Part shown: positions 8,615 through 18,237 of the stretch, piece after piece | Layout: every line of letters begins with the position of its first letter | Numbering within the stretch: the first letter of the stretch is position 1 | Assembly: GCA_033283265.1 (NCBI GenBank) | Contig: JAWMQN010000001.1 | Coordinates: 310,001-374,000 of the forward strand | Length of the DNA stretch: 64,000 nt | From: Mangrovimicrobium sp033283265 | Lineage (GTDB): Bacteria; Pseudomonadota; Gammaproteobacteria; Pseudomonadales; Halieaceae | Reading direction: 5' to 3' | Program-made: the position numbers and the translations under genes | Notes under the pieces: model-generated | The model's input: the letters and a program-made list of their open reading frames with translations, nothing else | The model's database searches: none | What the model was told of the DNA's origin: nothing

Positions 8615-9994
8615 ATTAATTTCATAAAGATACAGAACATAGTTGCAGTAATTTCTATCGCTGCTTCGATCACCGCGTGCCAGAACATCGACGAGCGCGA
8701 GCCGGCCTCCAGTGCTGCGGTGGCGAAAACCACGGCGTCCTCGCGCGGCGCGACGACCACTGCCGGTAAACGCAGTGCGCGCGAGGCCTCGAAGTCGTCG
8801 GGCGCCAGCGTCGCGGCGCATCGGGACGCGGACCTGTGGCGCCGGATACAGGCAGACCTCAGCTGGCACCAGCGCACCGGCCCCGGTGTCACCGAGGCCC
8901 GCAAGCGCTACCTGAGGCAGCCGCAGCTGCTCGAGGTCATCAACGAGCGGGCCGGCTTCTACCTGTATTACATCGTCGAAGAGGTGGAGCGGCGCGGCCT
9001 GCCGATAGAGCTCGCCCTGCTGCCGGTGCTGGAGAGCAAGCTCGACCCCTTCGCCACCTCCGTCTCCCGGGCCGCCGGTATGTGGCAGATCATGCCCGCC
9101 ACCGGTGAACACCTCGGCCTGCAACAGGACTGGTGGTTTGACGGCCGCCGGGACCTGCGGACATCCACCGCCGCGGCGCTGGATTATCTCGAGTCGCTGC
9201 ACGCCGATCTCGGCGAGGACTGGCTGCTGGCGATGGCCGCCTACAACGCCGGCAAGGGCCGGGTGCTCGCGGCCATGGCCGCCAACGAGCGCAAGGGCAA
9301 GCCCACTGACTACTGGTCGCTCTCCCTGCCGGAGGAGACCCGCAGGTTCGTCCCCCGACTGATCGCGCTGACACAGATTTTTGCCGACCCACAGGCCTAT
9401 GGCCTGGAACTGCCGCAGCTGGCGGATGCTCCGGCCTTCACCCCGGTGCAGACCGGCGGGCAGATCGAGCTGGCGCGGGCCGCCCAGCTGGCGGGCATCG
9501 AGCTGGCGACCCTGCGCGCCCTCAACCCGGGCCAGTTGCGCTGGGCGACGGCTCCTGCGGGCCCCCAGGAACTGCTGCTGCCGCCCGGGTCCGCGGAGGC
9601 CTTCGCCGCGGCGCTGGCCGAGTTGCCCGCCGAGGACAGGGTGCGCTGGCAACACTACCGGATTCGCCGCGGTGACAGCCTCGGCGTCATCGCCCGCCGC
9701 TTCAATACCGAGGTCGGCACCCTGCGCGCGGCCAACCAGATCAGGGGCAGCATGATTCGCGCCGGCGATACCCTGTTGATCCCCTCCGGCGGCGACTGGG
9801 CGGGCAGCCTCGCCGCCAGCGACGACCCCGGGCTCAGTCGCAAGGGCTACCGCGTGCGCCGTGGCGATTCGCTCTACCGGATAGCCAACAGGTTCAGGGT
9901 CTCGATCGACGACATCATCGACTGGAACTCGCTGGAGCCGGACGCCTACCTGCACCCCGGCCAGCAGCTGACGCTTTTCGTCGAGGGCGACTGA
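8615..9994 (+). CDS. mltD: Membrane-bound lytic murein transglycosylase D with two LysM domains
   Basis: Cleaves peptidoglycan glycan strands to 1,6-anhydro products at the outer-membrane inner face. Reading upstream from the first GTG (8720), the frame stays open to a TAA at 8609 and encodes a lipoprotein signal with lipobox ITAC ending at about nt 8682. No ATG, GTG or TTG exists in that stretch, so the start is placed at ATT 8615, preceded by AAGAGA; ATA 8624 is another option. This gives 459 residues, close to the 452 of E. coli MltD. The SLT catalytic Glu is in ESKLDPFATS (residue about 140), with AAGMWQIMPATG and AAYNAGKGRV following. LysM repeats start at about nt 9657 and 9846. Confidence 0.88.
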   Translation: MNFIKIQNIVAVISIAASITACQNIDEREPASSAAVAKTTASSRGATTTAGKRSAREASKSSGASVAAHRDADLWRRIQADLSWHQRTGPGVTEARKRYLRQPQLLEVINERAGFYLYYIVEEVERRGLPIELALLPVLESKLDPFATSVSRAAGMWQIMPATGEHLGLQQDWWFDGRRDLRTSTAAALDYLESLHADLGEDWLLAMAAYNAGKGRVLAAMAANERKGKPTDYWSLSLPEETRRFVPRLIALTQIFADPQAYGLELPQLADAPAFTPVQTGGQIELARAAQLAGIELATLRALNPGQLRWATAPAGPQELLLPPGSAEAFAAALAELPAEDRVRWQHYRIRRGDSLGVIARRFNTEVGTLRAANQIRGSMIRAGDTLLIPSGGDWAGSLAASDDPGLSRKGYRVRRGDSLYRIANRFRVSIDDIIDWNSLEPDAYLHPGQQLTLFVEGD

Positions 9995-9997
9995 AGC

Positions 9998-10720
9998 CTA
10001 GCCCTCCGCCAGCAGTTCGGCGACCAGTGCGCCGACGGTCGCGCCGGCGAGGCCGATACGCTGCTGGTCGAACACCCCCGAGATGTCGCTGGGTTCCCGG
10101 TTGAGCTCTATCGTCAGCGCGCCGTAGGCCCTCGCCTGCTGCACGAAACCCGCCGCGGGGTAGACCGTACCGGAGGTGCCGATGGCGACGAACAGGTCGC
10201 AGCGGGCGAGCTGGCGCTCGATCAGGTCCATGGCGTAGGGCATTTCACCAAACCAGACGATGTCCGGCCGCAGCCCGCCCGCATTGTGGCAGGACTCGCA
10301 GGCGGTCGCGGCGTCAAAAGCCGTGTGGCAGCGGTATTTTTCGCCACAGTGCAGGCACCAGGCGGAGCGCAACTCGCCGTGCATATGCACCACCTGCGGG
10401 CTGCCGCCGCGCTCGTGCAGGTCGTCGACATTCTGTGTGACCAGGAAAACCTCACCCTTGAAGTCCCGCTGCAGGCGGGCGATGGCGCGGTGCGCCGCAT
10501 TCGGCTCGACCTCGTCCAGTTGCAGGCGCCGGGCGTTGTAGAAGCGGTAGACCAGGCCGGGGTCGCGGACGAAAGCCTCGGGCGTGGCGATGGTCATCGG
10601 GTCGTGGTTTTCCCACAGGCCGCCGGAGTCGCGGAAGGTGGCGAGCCCCGACTCGGCGGAAACCCCGGCGCCGGTCAGGATCACGATGCGCTCGATGGCG
10701 CCTGCTGGCAGCTGGGCCAT
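9998..10720 (-). CDS. cobB: NAD-dependent protein deacylase (sirtuin, CobB type)
   Basis: Removes acetyl or succinyl groups from lysines using NAD+. The protein is 240 residues. Visible sirtuin motifs are GAGVSAESGLATFRD, TQNVDDLH, the catalytic His in VHMHGEL, and two CxxC pairs (CLHC, CESC) for structural zinc. The YRFYNARR block supplies the Tyr and Arg of class III sirtuins, which recognise succinyl-lysine. GGAG precedes the ATG. The gene starts 11 nt after the AddA-like helicase stop, so it is the last gene of that operon, an unexpected pairing with DNA repair. Confidence 0.92.
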   Translation of the reverse strand: MAQLPAGAIERIVILTGAGVSAESGLATFRDSGGLWENHDPMTIATPEAFVRDPGLVYRFYNARRLQLDEVEPNAAHRAIARLQRDFKGEVFLVTQNVDDLHERGGSPQVVHMHGELRSAWCLHCGEKYRCHTAFDAATACESCHNAGGLRPDIVWFGEMPYAMDLIERQLARCDLFVAIGTSGTVYPAAGFVQQARAYGALTIELNREPSDISGVFDQQRIGLAGATVGALVAELLAEG

Positions 10721-10731
10721 GTCCGCTCCTC

Positions 10732-13700
10732 TCAGGTATCCAGCTGGGGCAGCGGGTGAAACAGCCCCAGGCGGGTGAAATACAGGGCGCAGCGCACCGG
10801 CGTATCATCCAGTTGCGCCATGCAGTCGCGGTAGCTGCGCAGCTGGGCTTCGTAACGTGCGGCCTCCTCGGCGAGGAAGGCCGCCAGGGCGACACCCTCC
10901 CCCGGTCCGCTGCTCTTGTAGTCGATCACCCAGCGCAGGCCGCTGCTGCGGTCGACAAAAGTGCGGTCGATGACGAGATCGCGTAGCTGCTCGCCCTCCC
11001 GCCAGGTGAGCGCGAGTTCGGCGCTGGCGTCCTCGTGAGCGGCATCGAGGATCCAGCGGCCGTGTTCCCTATCCGCGAGCGTCTGGTTGACGTTGGCGGT
11101 GACCGCTGCGATGGCTTGCGCCAGCAGCGCGGGATTCAGCCCGAGCTGGCGCAGCTGGTGTTCGCAGGCCGCGCTGAGCTGCCCGGTCAGGGCCTCCGGC
11201 AGCGGGCTTTGGCTCGCCAGCCGCTCCAGGGCCCAGTGGGTGACCGTGCCGACACAGCGCTCCAGCCGGTTGCGCACCGGCGTGGGCAGGTTGAGGGCTC
11301 CCGGCTCCGGCGCCGGGGGCGCCGGCGGCGGGTTGCGCAGGATACGCAGCTTGTGGCTGGCACTGGCTTCCCGCTCGATTGCCATGCTTGCGTGAACCGT
11401 CATCTCCCGCTGGAAGCGGGGCCAGATGTGCGCCAGCAGGGTGCCGTCCGCGGGCGGCCTGAATTCACCGGGTACCAGCTCCTCGCTCTCCGGATCCTCG
11501 GGACTGAGCACGGCGCTGAGCGTGAGGCGGCGGATCGCCCGGGTCGTACCCACATAGAGGAGCCGGGCGGTCTCGTGGCGGACCTTTTCCTTGCGGGTTT
11601 CCTGCAGGTAGCCGTAGAGCCCGGGCACAGTGCCCAGGCCGTGATCATCCGCGGCGAGCAGGAAGCCGTGACTGCCGTCGCTGCCGTTGAATTCGTCCCA
11701 GAGCAGGATCTGCCGCTGGTCGTTGCGCTGGCCGCGGGCCAGTGCGGGCATGATCACCCAGTCGAATTCCAGCCCCTTGGCCCGGTGCAGGGTCATCACC
11801 TGCAGGCGTGATTCCGGCGCGCCGCCGGGCGCGTAGAGCCGGTCCACCCGTTCCTGCAGCCAGGCGGGGTCGAGACCGATGTCCTCGCGTTCGGCCCGCT
11901 CCAGCAGCGTGAAGAAGTGCTGGGCGTCCTGCAGTTGCCCCTCCTCCAGTGCCGTCGCCGGGCCACCGAGCTGCTCCCAGAGCTGTTCGACCCAGACCCG
12001 CAGGGCCAGCTGGTCGCGTTTGTGCCAGGCCCGGCGCAGGCAGCCGGCGATACGGGTGAAGCGCGTCTGCCCCGCGGCGCTCAGCCCCGCCGGCGCCGTT
12101 TCGAACAGCAGCAGGGTCGCCGGGTTGTTGGGCTCCCCGGGCTTGTCCCCGCCCGCCAGCAGGTGCAGGTCCGCCAGCGACAGGCCGCACCAGGGCGCGC
12201 GCAACAGGGCCAGCCAGGCGAGGCGATCGCCGGGGTTGGCGAGGGCCCGGCACAGCGACATGAGATCGATGACCAGCGGAGATTTGCCCAGCGGGTCCAT
12301 ATCCTGCGCGGCGAAGGCAATATTGCGCCGGCGCAGCTCGCCCACCAGCGGCGCCAGATGGCCGCGGGTGCGGCCGAGCACTGCGATAGAGCCCGCTGAA
12401 TCGCCGGCCAGGGCGCTGGCGATCTGTTCCGCCAGCCAGCTCGCCTCCTGCGCGGCGCCGTCCTCGCCGTGAAAACAGTGGGCTTCCACCGCCGGCTCTC
12501 CCTCGACGGGGGGGCGCACCGCAACGGCTGCGCTGAAGCCGACTGTGCCGCGGCGCAGGTCGCCGGCGTCCGGGAAGACCTCGGCGAAGGTCGAATTCAC
12601 CCAGTCGACGACGTGTTGCTGGGAGCGGAAGTTGCACTGCAGGGCCACCGGCTCCGGCGCCAGGCCGTTGAAGCCCTGCTCCCCGGCCCGCTGGAACAGG
12701 CCCACGTTGGCATTGCGAAAGCCGTAGATCGACTGCATGCCGTCGCCGACGATGAACAGGGTGCGCGGTGTCGCCGGGTGCTCGGCGTTGTGCTGTTGCC
12801 AGCCGCGGCTGAGGCGCTCCACCAGCCGATACTGCAGGTTGGAGGTGTCCTGGAACTCGTCCACCAGGATGTGGGCGATCTGGTAGTCGAGGCGCAGGGC
12901 CAGCTCGGTGGGCGCATCATCGTCTCCCAGGGCATCGATCGCCGAGACGGCAATCTGCGTGTGGTCGACCGCCGCGCGCCGGCTGAAGACCAGCAACAGG
13001 CAGGCGTAGAGCAGCGGCAGCACCCGCGACAGGTGGATCACCAGTTGCCAGGAGCTGCTGTTGCCGTCCATGGAAGGCAGCCAGAACAGGCGCTTCAGCT
13101 GCGCGGGCAGCGCCGGGGTGCTTTCGGCGATGTCTTCCAGCAGGGCGTGGAAGGCCGCCTTCTGCGCCTTTTCCGCATCGTTGCCGACCGGGAAGCCGTT
13201 GCGCTTGTCGACCCGCTTGCGCAGCTCGCCACCGCCGGTAAGCAGGGCGTTGCCGATCGCGCGCCAGCTTTCCAGGCTGGCGGCGTCCGCGGCGGGACAG
13301 AGCGCGGGCACGGTGTTGCCCAGCTGCCCCTGGGCGTAGGCGAACAGCGGGTAGAGCCGCGCCAGCCAGGGTGCGAGGCAGGCTTCGATCTGGGCCAGCT
13401 CCTCGCCGACCAGGGCGGTGACGGTGGCTACCAGGCGCCGCTCCGCGGCGCCGGCATCGCGCCCCGCCTCCACGTACTCCATCCACTGCTCGCGCTTGCC
13501 CAGCATGGCGGCGAGCAAGCCGGAGAGCTGCTCCCAGTTGTTGTCGAAGTGCAGCAGCAGCGCGTCGAGGTCTGCCGCCTCCGGCCGCGATCCCCCGGCC
13601 AGGGAGAACAGCTCGTTGACCGCCTCGCGGTACAGCGGCGTGGCGTCGTCGAGGGGATTGGCCGCGCCGCCGAAGCCGCTGGTCACCGGCATCTGCCGCG

Positions 13701-14079
13701 CCAGGCTGGAGCACAGGCCATCGATGGTGCGGATGTTGAAGCGGGCGATTTCGCGGGTCAGCGCCCAGCCCAGCTGACGCCCGTGGGCCAGAGCGGCGCT
13801 GGCCAGGTCGCGGGTGCGCTGCTGGTGCTGGCTGGTTATCGGCGTCGCCGCCTCGGCGGCCCACAGGGCCTCGACCAGCCGCTCGAGCATTTCCGCCGCG
13901 GCCTTGCGGGTGAAGGTGATCGCCAGCACCTGCTCGGGCCGCTCAACCGTCGGCAGCAGGGCGAGAAAACGCTGGATCAGCAGCTCGGTCTTGCCGGAGC
14001 CGGCGGGCGCGGTTACCCGGAAGCTGCGTTGTACATCCAGGGCCTGGGCTCGCTGTGCGGCATCGACGACCGGGTTCAT
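10732..14079 (-). CDS. AddA/RecB-like UvrD-family helicase with C-terminal nuclease
   Basis: Large SF1 helicase of 1115 residues. The P-loop is TAPAGSGKTELL near residue 28, followed by ITFTRKAAAEML (motif Ia) and HILVDEFQDTSNLQYRL (motif II). Motifs IV-VI appear as LQCNFRSQQHV, TLHRAKGLEF and LLYVGTTRA. The C-terminal 200 residues form a RecB-type PD-(D/E)xK nuclease: GTVTHWALERL, then VIDYKSS, then YEAQLRSY. The ATG at 14079 overlaps the upstream nuclease gene as ATGA, so the two proteins are probably made together. By family knowledge such pairs resect double-strand breaks for recombination. Exact naming (AddA versus RecB-like) is uncertain. Confidence 0.85.
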   Translation of the reverse strand: MNPVVDAAQRAQALDVQRSFRVTAPAGSGKTELLIQRFLALLPTVERPEQVLAITFTRKAAAEMLERLVEALWAAEAATPITSQHQQRTRDLASAALAHGRQLGWALTREIARFNIRTIDGLCSSLARQMPVTSGFGGAANPLDDATPLYREAVNELFSLAGGSRPEAADLDALLLHFDNNWEQLSGLLAAMLGKREQWMEYVEAGRDAGAAERRLVATVTALVGEELAQIEACLAPWLARLYPLFAYAQGQLGNTVPALCPAADAASLESWRAIGNALLTGGGELRKRVDKRNGFPVGNDAEKAQKAAFHALLEDIAESTPALPAQLKRLFWLPSMDGNSSSWQLVIHLSRVLPLLYACLLLVFSRRAAVDHTQIAVSAIDALGDDDAPTELALRLDYQIAHILVDEFQDTSNLQYRLVERLSRGWQQHNAEHPATPRTLFIVGDGMQSIYGFRNANVGLFQRAGEQGFNGLAPEPVALQCNFRSQQHVVDWVNSTFAEVFPDAGDLRRGTVGFSAAVAVRPPVEGEPAVEAHCFHGEDGAAQEASWLAEQIASALAGDSAGSIAVLGRTRGHLAPLVGELRRRNIAFAAQDMDPLGKSPLVIDLMSLCRALANPGDRLAWLALLRAPWCGLSLADLHLLAGGDKPGEPNNPATLLLFETAPAGLSAAGQTRFTRIAGCLRRAWHKRDQLALRVWVEQLWEQLGGPATALEEGQLQDAQHFFTLLERAEREDIGLDPAWLQERVDRLYAPGGAPESRLQVMTLHRAKGLEFDWVIMPALARGQRNDQRQILLWDEFNGSDGSHGFLLAADDHGLGTVPGLYGYLQETRKEKVRHETARLLYVGTTRAIRRLTLSAVLSPEDPESEELVPGEFRPPADGTLLAHIWPRFQREMTVHASMAIEREASASHKLRILRNPPPAPPAPEPGALNLPTPVRNRLERCVGTVTHWALERLASQSPLPEALTGQLSAACEHQLRQLGLNPALLAQAIAAVTANVNQTLADREHGRWILDAAHEDASAELALTWREGEQLRDLVIDRTFVDRSSGLRWVIDYKSSGPGEGVALAAFLAEEAARYEAQLRSYRDCMAQLDDTPVRCALYFTRLGLFHPLPQLDT

Positions 14080-16760
14080 GCGCCGGCCCCCCGCTCCGCT
14101 TCCACCCGGCACAGGGCCTGCAGGCCACAGTAGTCACAGGCCCTCGGCTGCGGCTCGACGCGGGCGTCGCCGCGCAGGAATTCTGCCATCAGGTGCTCGA
14201 GCTTTTGCTGCCATTGTTGTTTCAGCTCTCCCCACTGCAGCTCGGCGTCGTCGGCACCGAGCGATTTCGCCAGCGCCGTGCTGATACCGGTTACGCCCTC
14301 GGTCTCGCCGACCCCGAGCAGCTTGCAATCGCGCGGGCGCAGCTGGGCGAAGGCGATCGCCGAGGCGTCGGTGGCGATGCTGTAGAGCGGCAACTGGGGT
14401 TCGGCGGGGCGTTCGCCGCTCCAGTCCCTGACCCGGCATTTACCCGATTTGTAGTCGATCACGATACTGCGGCCATCCGGCAGGCGATCGACCCGGTCGA
14501 CCCGCAGGCTCAGCTCCCGGCCCTGCAGGGTCAGCTTGCACTGCACCTCGCTGGCTTCGACCAGGAAGTCGCCGCGCTGCAGTTCAAGCTCGATCCACTC
14601 CTGCAACAGGCTGTTGAGCCGGCGCCCTTCCAGTGACAGGCAGTGCATGCCGACGAGGATGCGCAGTGAGTCGGGTACGGCGTCCATTGCCTGCTGGACC
14701 GCGGTCTCGATAGCCTGCGCCCGCTCCTGATCGCTGAGGCTCGCCAGTTGCCGGCTGCCTTGCAGCGTATGCCACAGGACCTCCAGCGCATCGTGCAGCA
14801 ACTTGCCGCGATCCGCTGCCGAGAGCCCGGCACTCGGCTGGCCGAGCTCCTGCAGCCCCAGGCGGCGCCGCGCCCAGGCGCGAAAGGGGCAGGCGGCCTG
14901 GTCGCGGAGGATCGCGCTGCCGCCCCTGAGGGGGGCGTGTGAGTCCGCGACCGGCGGCGCCGTGTCGTCGGCGACACTCTCCACCTCGGCTGCAGCCAGT
15001 GCGAGGCGCCACGGCTCGGGGGCAGGCGTGTCGCTGTTGTCCTCGGCGATGGCGTACTGCTGCAGGATAGGGCTGGGCAATTGCGGCGCGTTGTCGAGTT
15101 GCCGCGCGTGGCTGGCGAACAGTTCCCGGCAGCCCTGCCGGTACTGCCGCCACAGTCCACTGGCGTAGTCCCACTGCTGTTCGCTGCTGGCGTGGGGCAT
15201 GCGGTGCTGGCGCTGCATGCGCTGCGGGATGAAGGGATTGGGCCGGGCCGGTTCCGGCCAGGCGCTGCCCTCGAGGCCACACACCCACAGCGCGTCGAAT
15301 TGCAGGCCGGCGGCTTCCAGCGGCCCGAGCACCTGGACCGGGTGGTCCGGGGTTTTCGGCTGGGACAATTTCGCCCGGCAGCAGCGCTGCAGCAGGCTGA
15401 GCGCCTCGTCGAGACCGAGCTCGCCGCAGATGCTGTCCATGGCACTGTAATCGTCGAGCACCTGGTACCAGTGCTCGACCTGCTGGTATTCCAGGGAATC
15501 GAGGTAACCCGGCCCCGGCCAGCCCCAGGCCTGCAGCGCGCTGCCGAAGCTTTCGGCCCAGGCCGAGGGCAGCTGCCTGCGGGTGTGCAGGCGCAGCGAC
15601 TGTAGCGCGCCGAGAATCGTCGCGAGCGTGGCCTGGTCGGGCATGGCCTCGGAGTCGGCCGGTTTGCGGGCGAGAAAGCGCAGGCGGGAGAGTTCGACCT
15701 GCTCCTGGGCGTCGGCGAATACTTTTTCGATGAGCCTGGCGATATCGGTGTCGCGAGCGAATTCCACCGTGCAGAAGCGCGTGCGCAGCAGGCCGAGCAG
15801 GTCCGCCAGGCTGATCCGCCGCTGGCAGCAGGCGAGCATGCGCAGTGCATCGCGCACCACGGGTACCTGGTCGAGGCGCAGGGCGGTGGAGAAGTTCACC
15901 GGCAGCGCGGTGTAATCATCGCCAAAGTGGCCGAAGGCGCGGCGCAGCTCGTATTCCAGCCGGCCACGGTCACCCTGCATGTCGCGCAGGACGATGCCGA
16001 GACGGCGCTGCGGCGCAGTGCTATGGCTGTCGGCAGCCCACTGCGCGATGGCGCGCAGTTCCGCGCTGCGGTCAGGGTAGGAGCTGCAGTGGACCGGCGC
16101 CGGCTGTCCGCCACTGCTCACCTTGCCGGGCGTTGCGCAGAAGCGCTCGAGGCAGGCCTGTTGCAGGGGCGTAACACTGTCTATATCCACCAGCAGTATC
16201 TGCTCGCAGCGGGCCGCATCCGTTGCTTCGAGCAGGGCCCGCAGGCAGTCGCTCGCGGTCACCTGCCCGGCGGCCTCGAGCTCGGCGTCAAAGGCCCTGA
16301 GCCAGCGGTAAAACGTGCCGCAATCGTTGTCGAGCTGGAATTCGTTGCGCACGGCGGGGCGTTCCCAGTCGATCCCGGCGTGCAGCAGGCTGTCCCGCGC
16401 AGCGGCCGCCATATCCCCGGCGGCGGTGGTCTGCAACAGGGTGTAGTCGCCGTTGCTGGCGCGGTCTGCGCTGATGACCCGCAGCCAGATCTCGCGGGCC
16501 TGGGCTCCGCTCAGCCGGGCCCTGGGCGGGCATGCACCGCGCGTGACCGCAGCTTCCCACTGCTCGCGAAGCCAGTATTCCAGGGGTTTTACCGTGGCCG
16601 GGTGCCAGGCGCTCAGGCCCTTTTCAGCCTGGCGGCGATCCCAGGCGGCCTTGATCACCCGCGCCAGGCGCTGGTTTGGCGTGAGTAGCAGGGTTCCGGC
16701 GTCGAGGTGCGCCGCGAGTTGGCCGAGTTCGAAAGAAGCGGAAAAATTTCCAGTGGACAC
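14076..16760 (-). CDS. AddB-like PD-(D/E)xK nuclease, probable double-strand-break repair subunit
   Basis: 894-residue partner of the AddA-like helicase, matching the roughly 900-residue 'probable DNA repair protein' family that extends AddB homology. The N-terminus (LTPNQRLARVIKAAW) resembles the helicase-like part of AddB but lacks a P-loop. The nuclease core is RVDRVDRL then IVIDYKSGK and QLPLYS near the C-terminus. A Cys in RDQAACPFRAW plus the terminal CDYCGLQALC give four cysteines in the AddB iron-sulfur spacing. The start is GTG at 16760 with AGGAGG 4 nt upstream; an earlier TTG at 16796 has no ribosome site. First gene of the operon with AddA-like and cobB, divergent from DAHP synthase. 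Confidence 0.85.
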   Translation of the reverse strand: MSTGNFSASFELGQLAAHLDAGTLLLTPNQRLARVIKAAWDRRQAEKGLSAWHPATVKPLEYWLREQWEAAVTRGACPPRARLSGAQAREIWLRVISADRASNGDYTLLQTTAAGDMAAAARDSLLHAGIDWERPAVRNEFQLDNDCGTFYRWLRAFDAELEAAGQVTASDCLRALLEATDAARCEQILLVDIDSVTPLQQACLERFCATPGKVSSGGQPAPVHCSSYPDRSAELRAIAQWAADSHSTAPQRRLGIVLRDMQGDRGRLEYELRRAFGHFGDDYTALPVNFSTALRLDQVPVVRDALRMLACCQRRISLADLLGLLRTRFCTVEFARDTDIARLIEKVFADAQEQVELSRLRFLARKPADSEAMPDQATLATILGALQSLRLHTRRQLPSAWAESFGSALQAWGWPGPGYLDSLEYQQVEHWYQVLDDYSAMDSICGELGLDEALSLLQRCCRAKLSQPKTPDHPVQVLGPLEAAGLQFDALWVCGLEGSAWPEPARPNPFIPQRMQRQHRMPHASSEQQWDYASGLWRQYRQGCRELFASHARQLDNAPQLPSPILQQYAIAEDNSDTPAPEPWRLALAAAEVESVADDTAPPVADSHAPLRGGSAILRDQAACPFRAWARRRLGLQELGQPSAGLSAADRGKLLHDALEVLWHTLQGSRQLASLSDQERAQAIETAVQQAMDAVPDSLRILVGMHCLSLEGRRLNSLLQEWIELELQRGDFLVEASEVQCKLTLQGRELSLRVDRVDRLPDGRSIVIDYKSGKCRVRDWSGERPAEPQLPLYSIATDASAIAFAQLRPRDCKLLGVGETEGVTGISTALAKSLGADDAELQWGELKQQWQQKLEHLMAEFLRGDARVEPQPRACDYCGLQALCRVEAERGAGA

Positions 16761-16879
16761 CCATCCTCCTGCAGCGCCGTCCGGGCGCCTACCCAAAATA
16801 TGCCCGCTGCTATAGAATGGCGCGCCCTCCCCGGCCAGGACGGGCTGCGGAGCCGAGAGTTAATGTATCAGGTAGGCCC

Positions 16880-17953
16880 ATGAGCAACAATGAAGTGCAT
16901 AACGTCAACGTCGCGTCGCAGGGAATTCTGGTGACCCCGGAAGAGCTGTGGGCGGCATTGCCGATGAGTGAAGCGGTCAAGTCCACCGTGGCCGAGTCGC
17001 GTGGCGTGATCAGCGACATCCTCGATCGCAAGGATCACCGCATGTTCGTCGTCGTGGGGCCCTGCTCCATTCACGACACCGAGGCGGCCATGGATTACGC
17101 GCGCCGCCTGAAGGCGCTCGCCGACGAACTCTCCGATACGCTGTATATCGTCATGCGGGTCTATTTCGAGAAGCCGCGCACCACCGTGGGCTGGAAAGGC
17201 CTGATCAACGATCCCTACCTCGACGACTCCTTCAAGATCGAGGAGGGCCTGCACATCGGTCGCAAACTGCTGCTGGACATCCTCGAGATGGGCCTGCCCA
17301 CTGCCACCGAGGCGCTCGACCCCATCTCTCCGCAGTACCTGCAGGACCTGATCAGCTGGTCGGCGATCGGCGCGCGCACCACCGAATCCCAGACCCACCG
17401 GGAAATGGCCAGCGGCCTGTCCTCCTCGGTCGGTTTCAAGAACGGCACCGACGGCGGTCTCACCGTGGCGACCAACGCGCTGAATTCGGTTTCCCGCCCG
17501 CACCGCTTCCTCGGCATCAACCGCAAGGGCCAGGTCTCGGTGTTCACCACCCGCGGCAACCCCTACGGGCATATTGTGCTGCGCGGCGGCAGCAGCGGTC
17601 CCAACTACGATTCCGTGCACATCCGCCTGTGCGAGGAAGCGCTGGAAAAAGCCAAACTGCCGAAGAACATCATGGTGGACTGCTCCCACGCCAACTCCAA
17701 CAAGCAGCCTGAGTTGCAGCCGCTGGTGGTGGAGAATGTCGGCAACCAGGTGATCGAGGGCAACCGCTCCATCGTCGGCCTGATGATCGAAAGCAACATC
17801 AATGCCGGCAACCAGTCGATTCCGGAGAATCTCGCCGAGCTGCAGTACGGTGTTTCGGTGACTGATGGTTGTATCGGCTGGGATGAGACCGAGGCTTGTC
17901 TGCGTGCTTTGCGGGACAAGGTGAAGGAAGCGCTGAAAGCGCGGCTGGGCTGA
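16880..17953 (+). CDS. aroG: 3-deoxy-7-phosphoheptulonate synthase (DAHP synthase, class I)
   Basis: Condenses PEP and erythrose-4-phosphate, the first step of the shikimate pathway. The protein is 357 residues from the ATG at 16880 (MSNNEVHN), usual for the AroF/AroG/AroH type. Signature segments include VVGPCSIHD, MRVYFEKPRTTVGWKG, GARTTESQTHREMASGL and MVDCSHANSNK, covering the PEP, metal and substrate sites. Which aromatic amino acid inhibits it cannot be told here. A possible -10 (TATAGA) is at about 16811. It stands alone, divergent from the AddB-like gene and followed by a repeat block. Confidence 0.92.
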   Translation: MSNNEVHNVNVASQGILVTPEELWAALPMSEAVKSTVAESRGVISDILDRKDHRMFVVVGPCSIHDTEAAMDYARRLKALADELSDTLYIVMRVYFEKPRTTVGWKGLINDPYLDDSFKIEEGLHIGRKLLLDILEMGLPTATEALDPISPQYLQDLISWSAIGARTTESQTHREMASGLSSSVGFKNGTDGGLTVATNALNSVSRPHRFLGINRKGQVSVFTTRGNPYGHIVLRGGSSGPNYDSVHIRLCEEALEKAKLPKNIMVDCSHANSNKQPELQPLVVENVGNQVIEGNRSIVGLMIESNINAGNQSIPENLAELQYGVSVTDGCIGWDETEACLRALRDKVKEALKARLG

Positions 17954-18035
17954 ATTTTTTCAGCTGTAAGGACTGCTGGTGGCCTGCGAGTGCGGGCTGC
18001 TAAGTGTGTTCTGGTGTAGCGGCGCATCGAACATC

Positions 18036-18153
18036 GGGCCACGGAACAAGATCGCCCTCGCCGGGGTCGCCAAAATCCGCATCCATGCGGGGCTCGCCCT
18101 CGGCCATCCATGGCCTCACACGCCCCGTCGAGGGCGATCTTGTTCCGTGGCCC
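18036..18153. repeat. Inverted repeat 1: perfect 25-bp arms, 68-nt spacer
   Basis: The left arm at 18036-18060 is the exact reverse complement of the right arm at 18129-18153 (25 of 25). The spacer has two small palindromes of the same design: CCGCATCCATGCGG and GGCCATCCATGGCC. I see no target-site duplication at the ends and no ORF inside. It may be a REP/MITE-like element. Confidence 0.85.
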
Positions 18154-18237
18154 TACCGCTAGTGCCAGGTAGGAATGAACAAATTTCGCTCTGCTAGAAG
18201 AACTGCGCGCTGAGCCTGAAAACGGCAAGGCGCAGGA

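Noticed and set aside
12469..14133. 554-residue plus-strand ORF opposite the AddA-like gene
   Set aside because: Antisense shadow of a GC-rich gene; its composition is Gly/Arg/Gln-rich and the opposite strand holds a full helicase.
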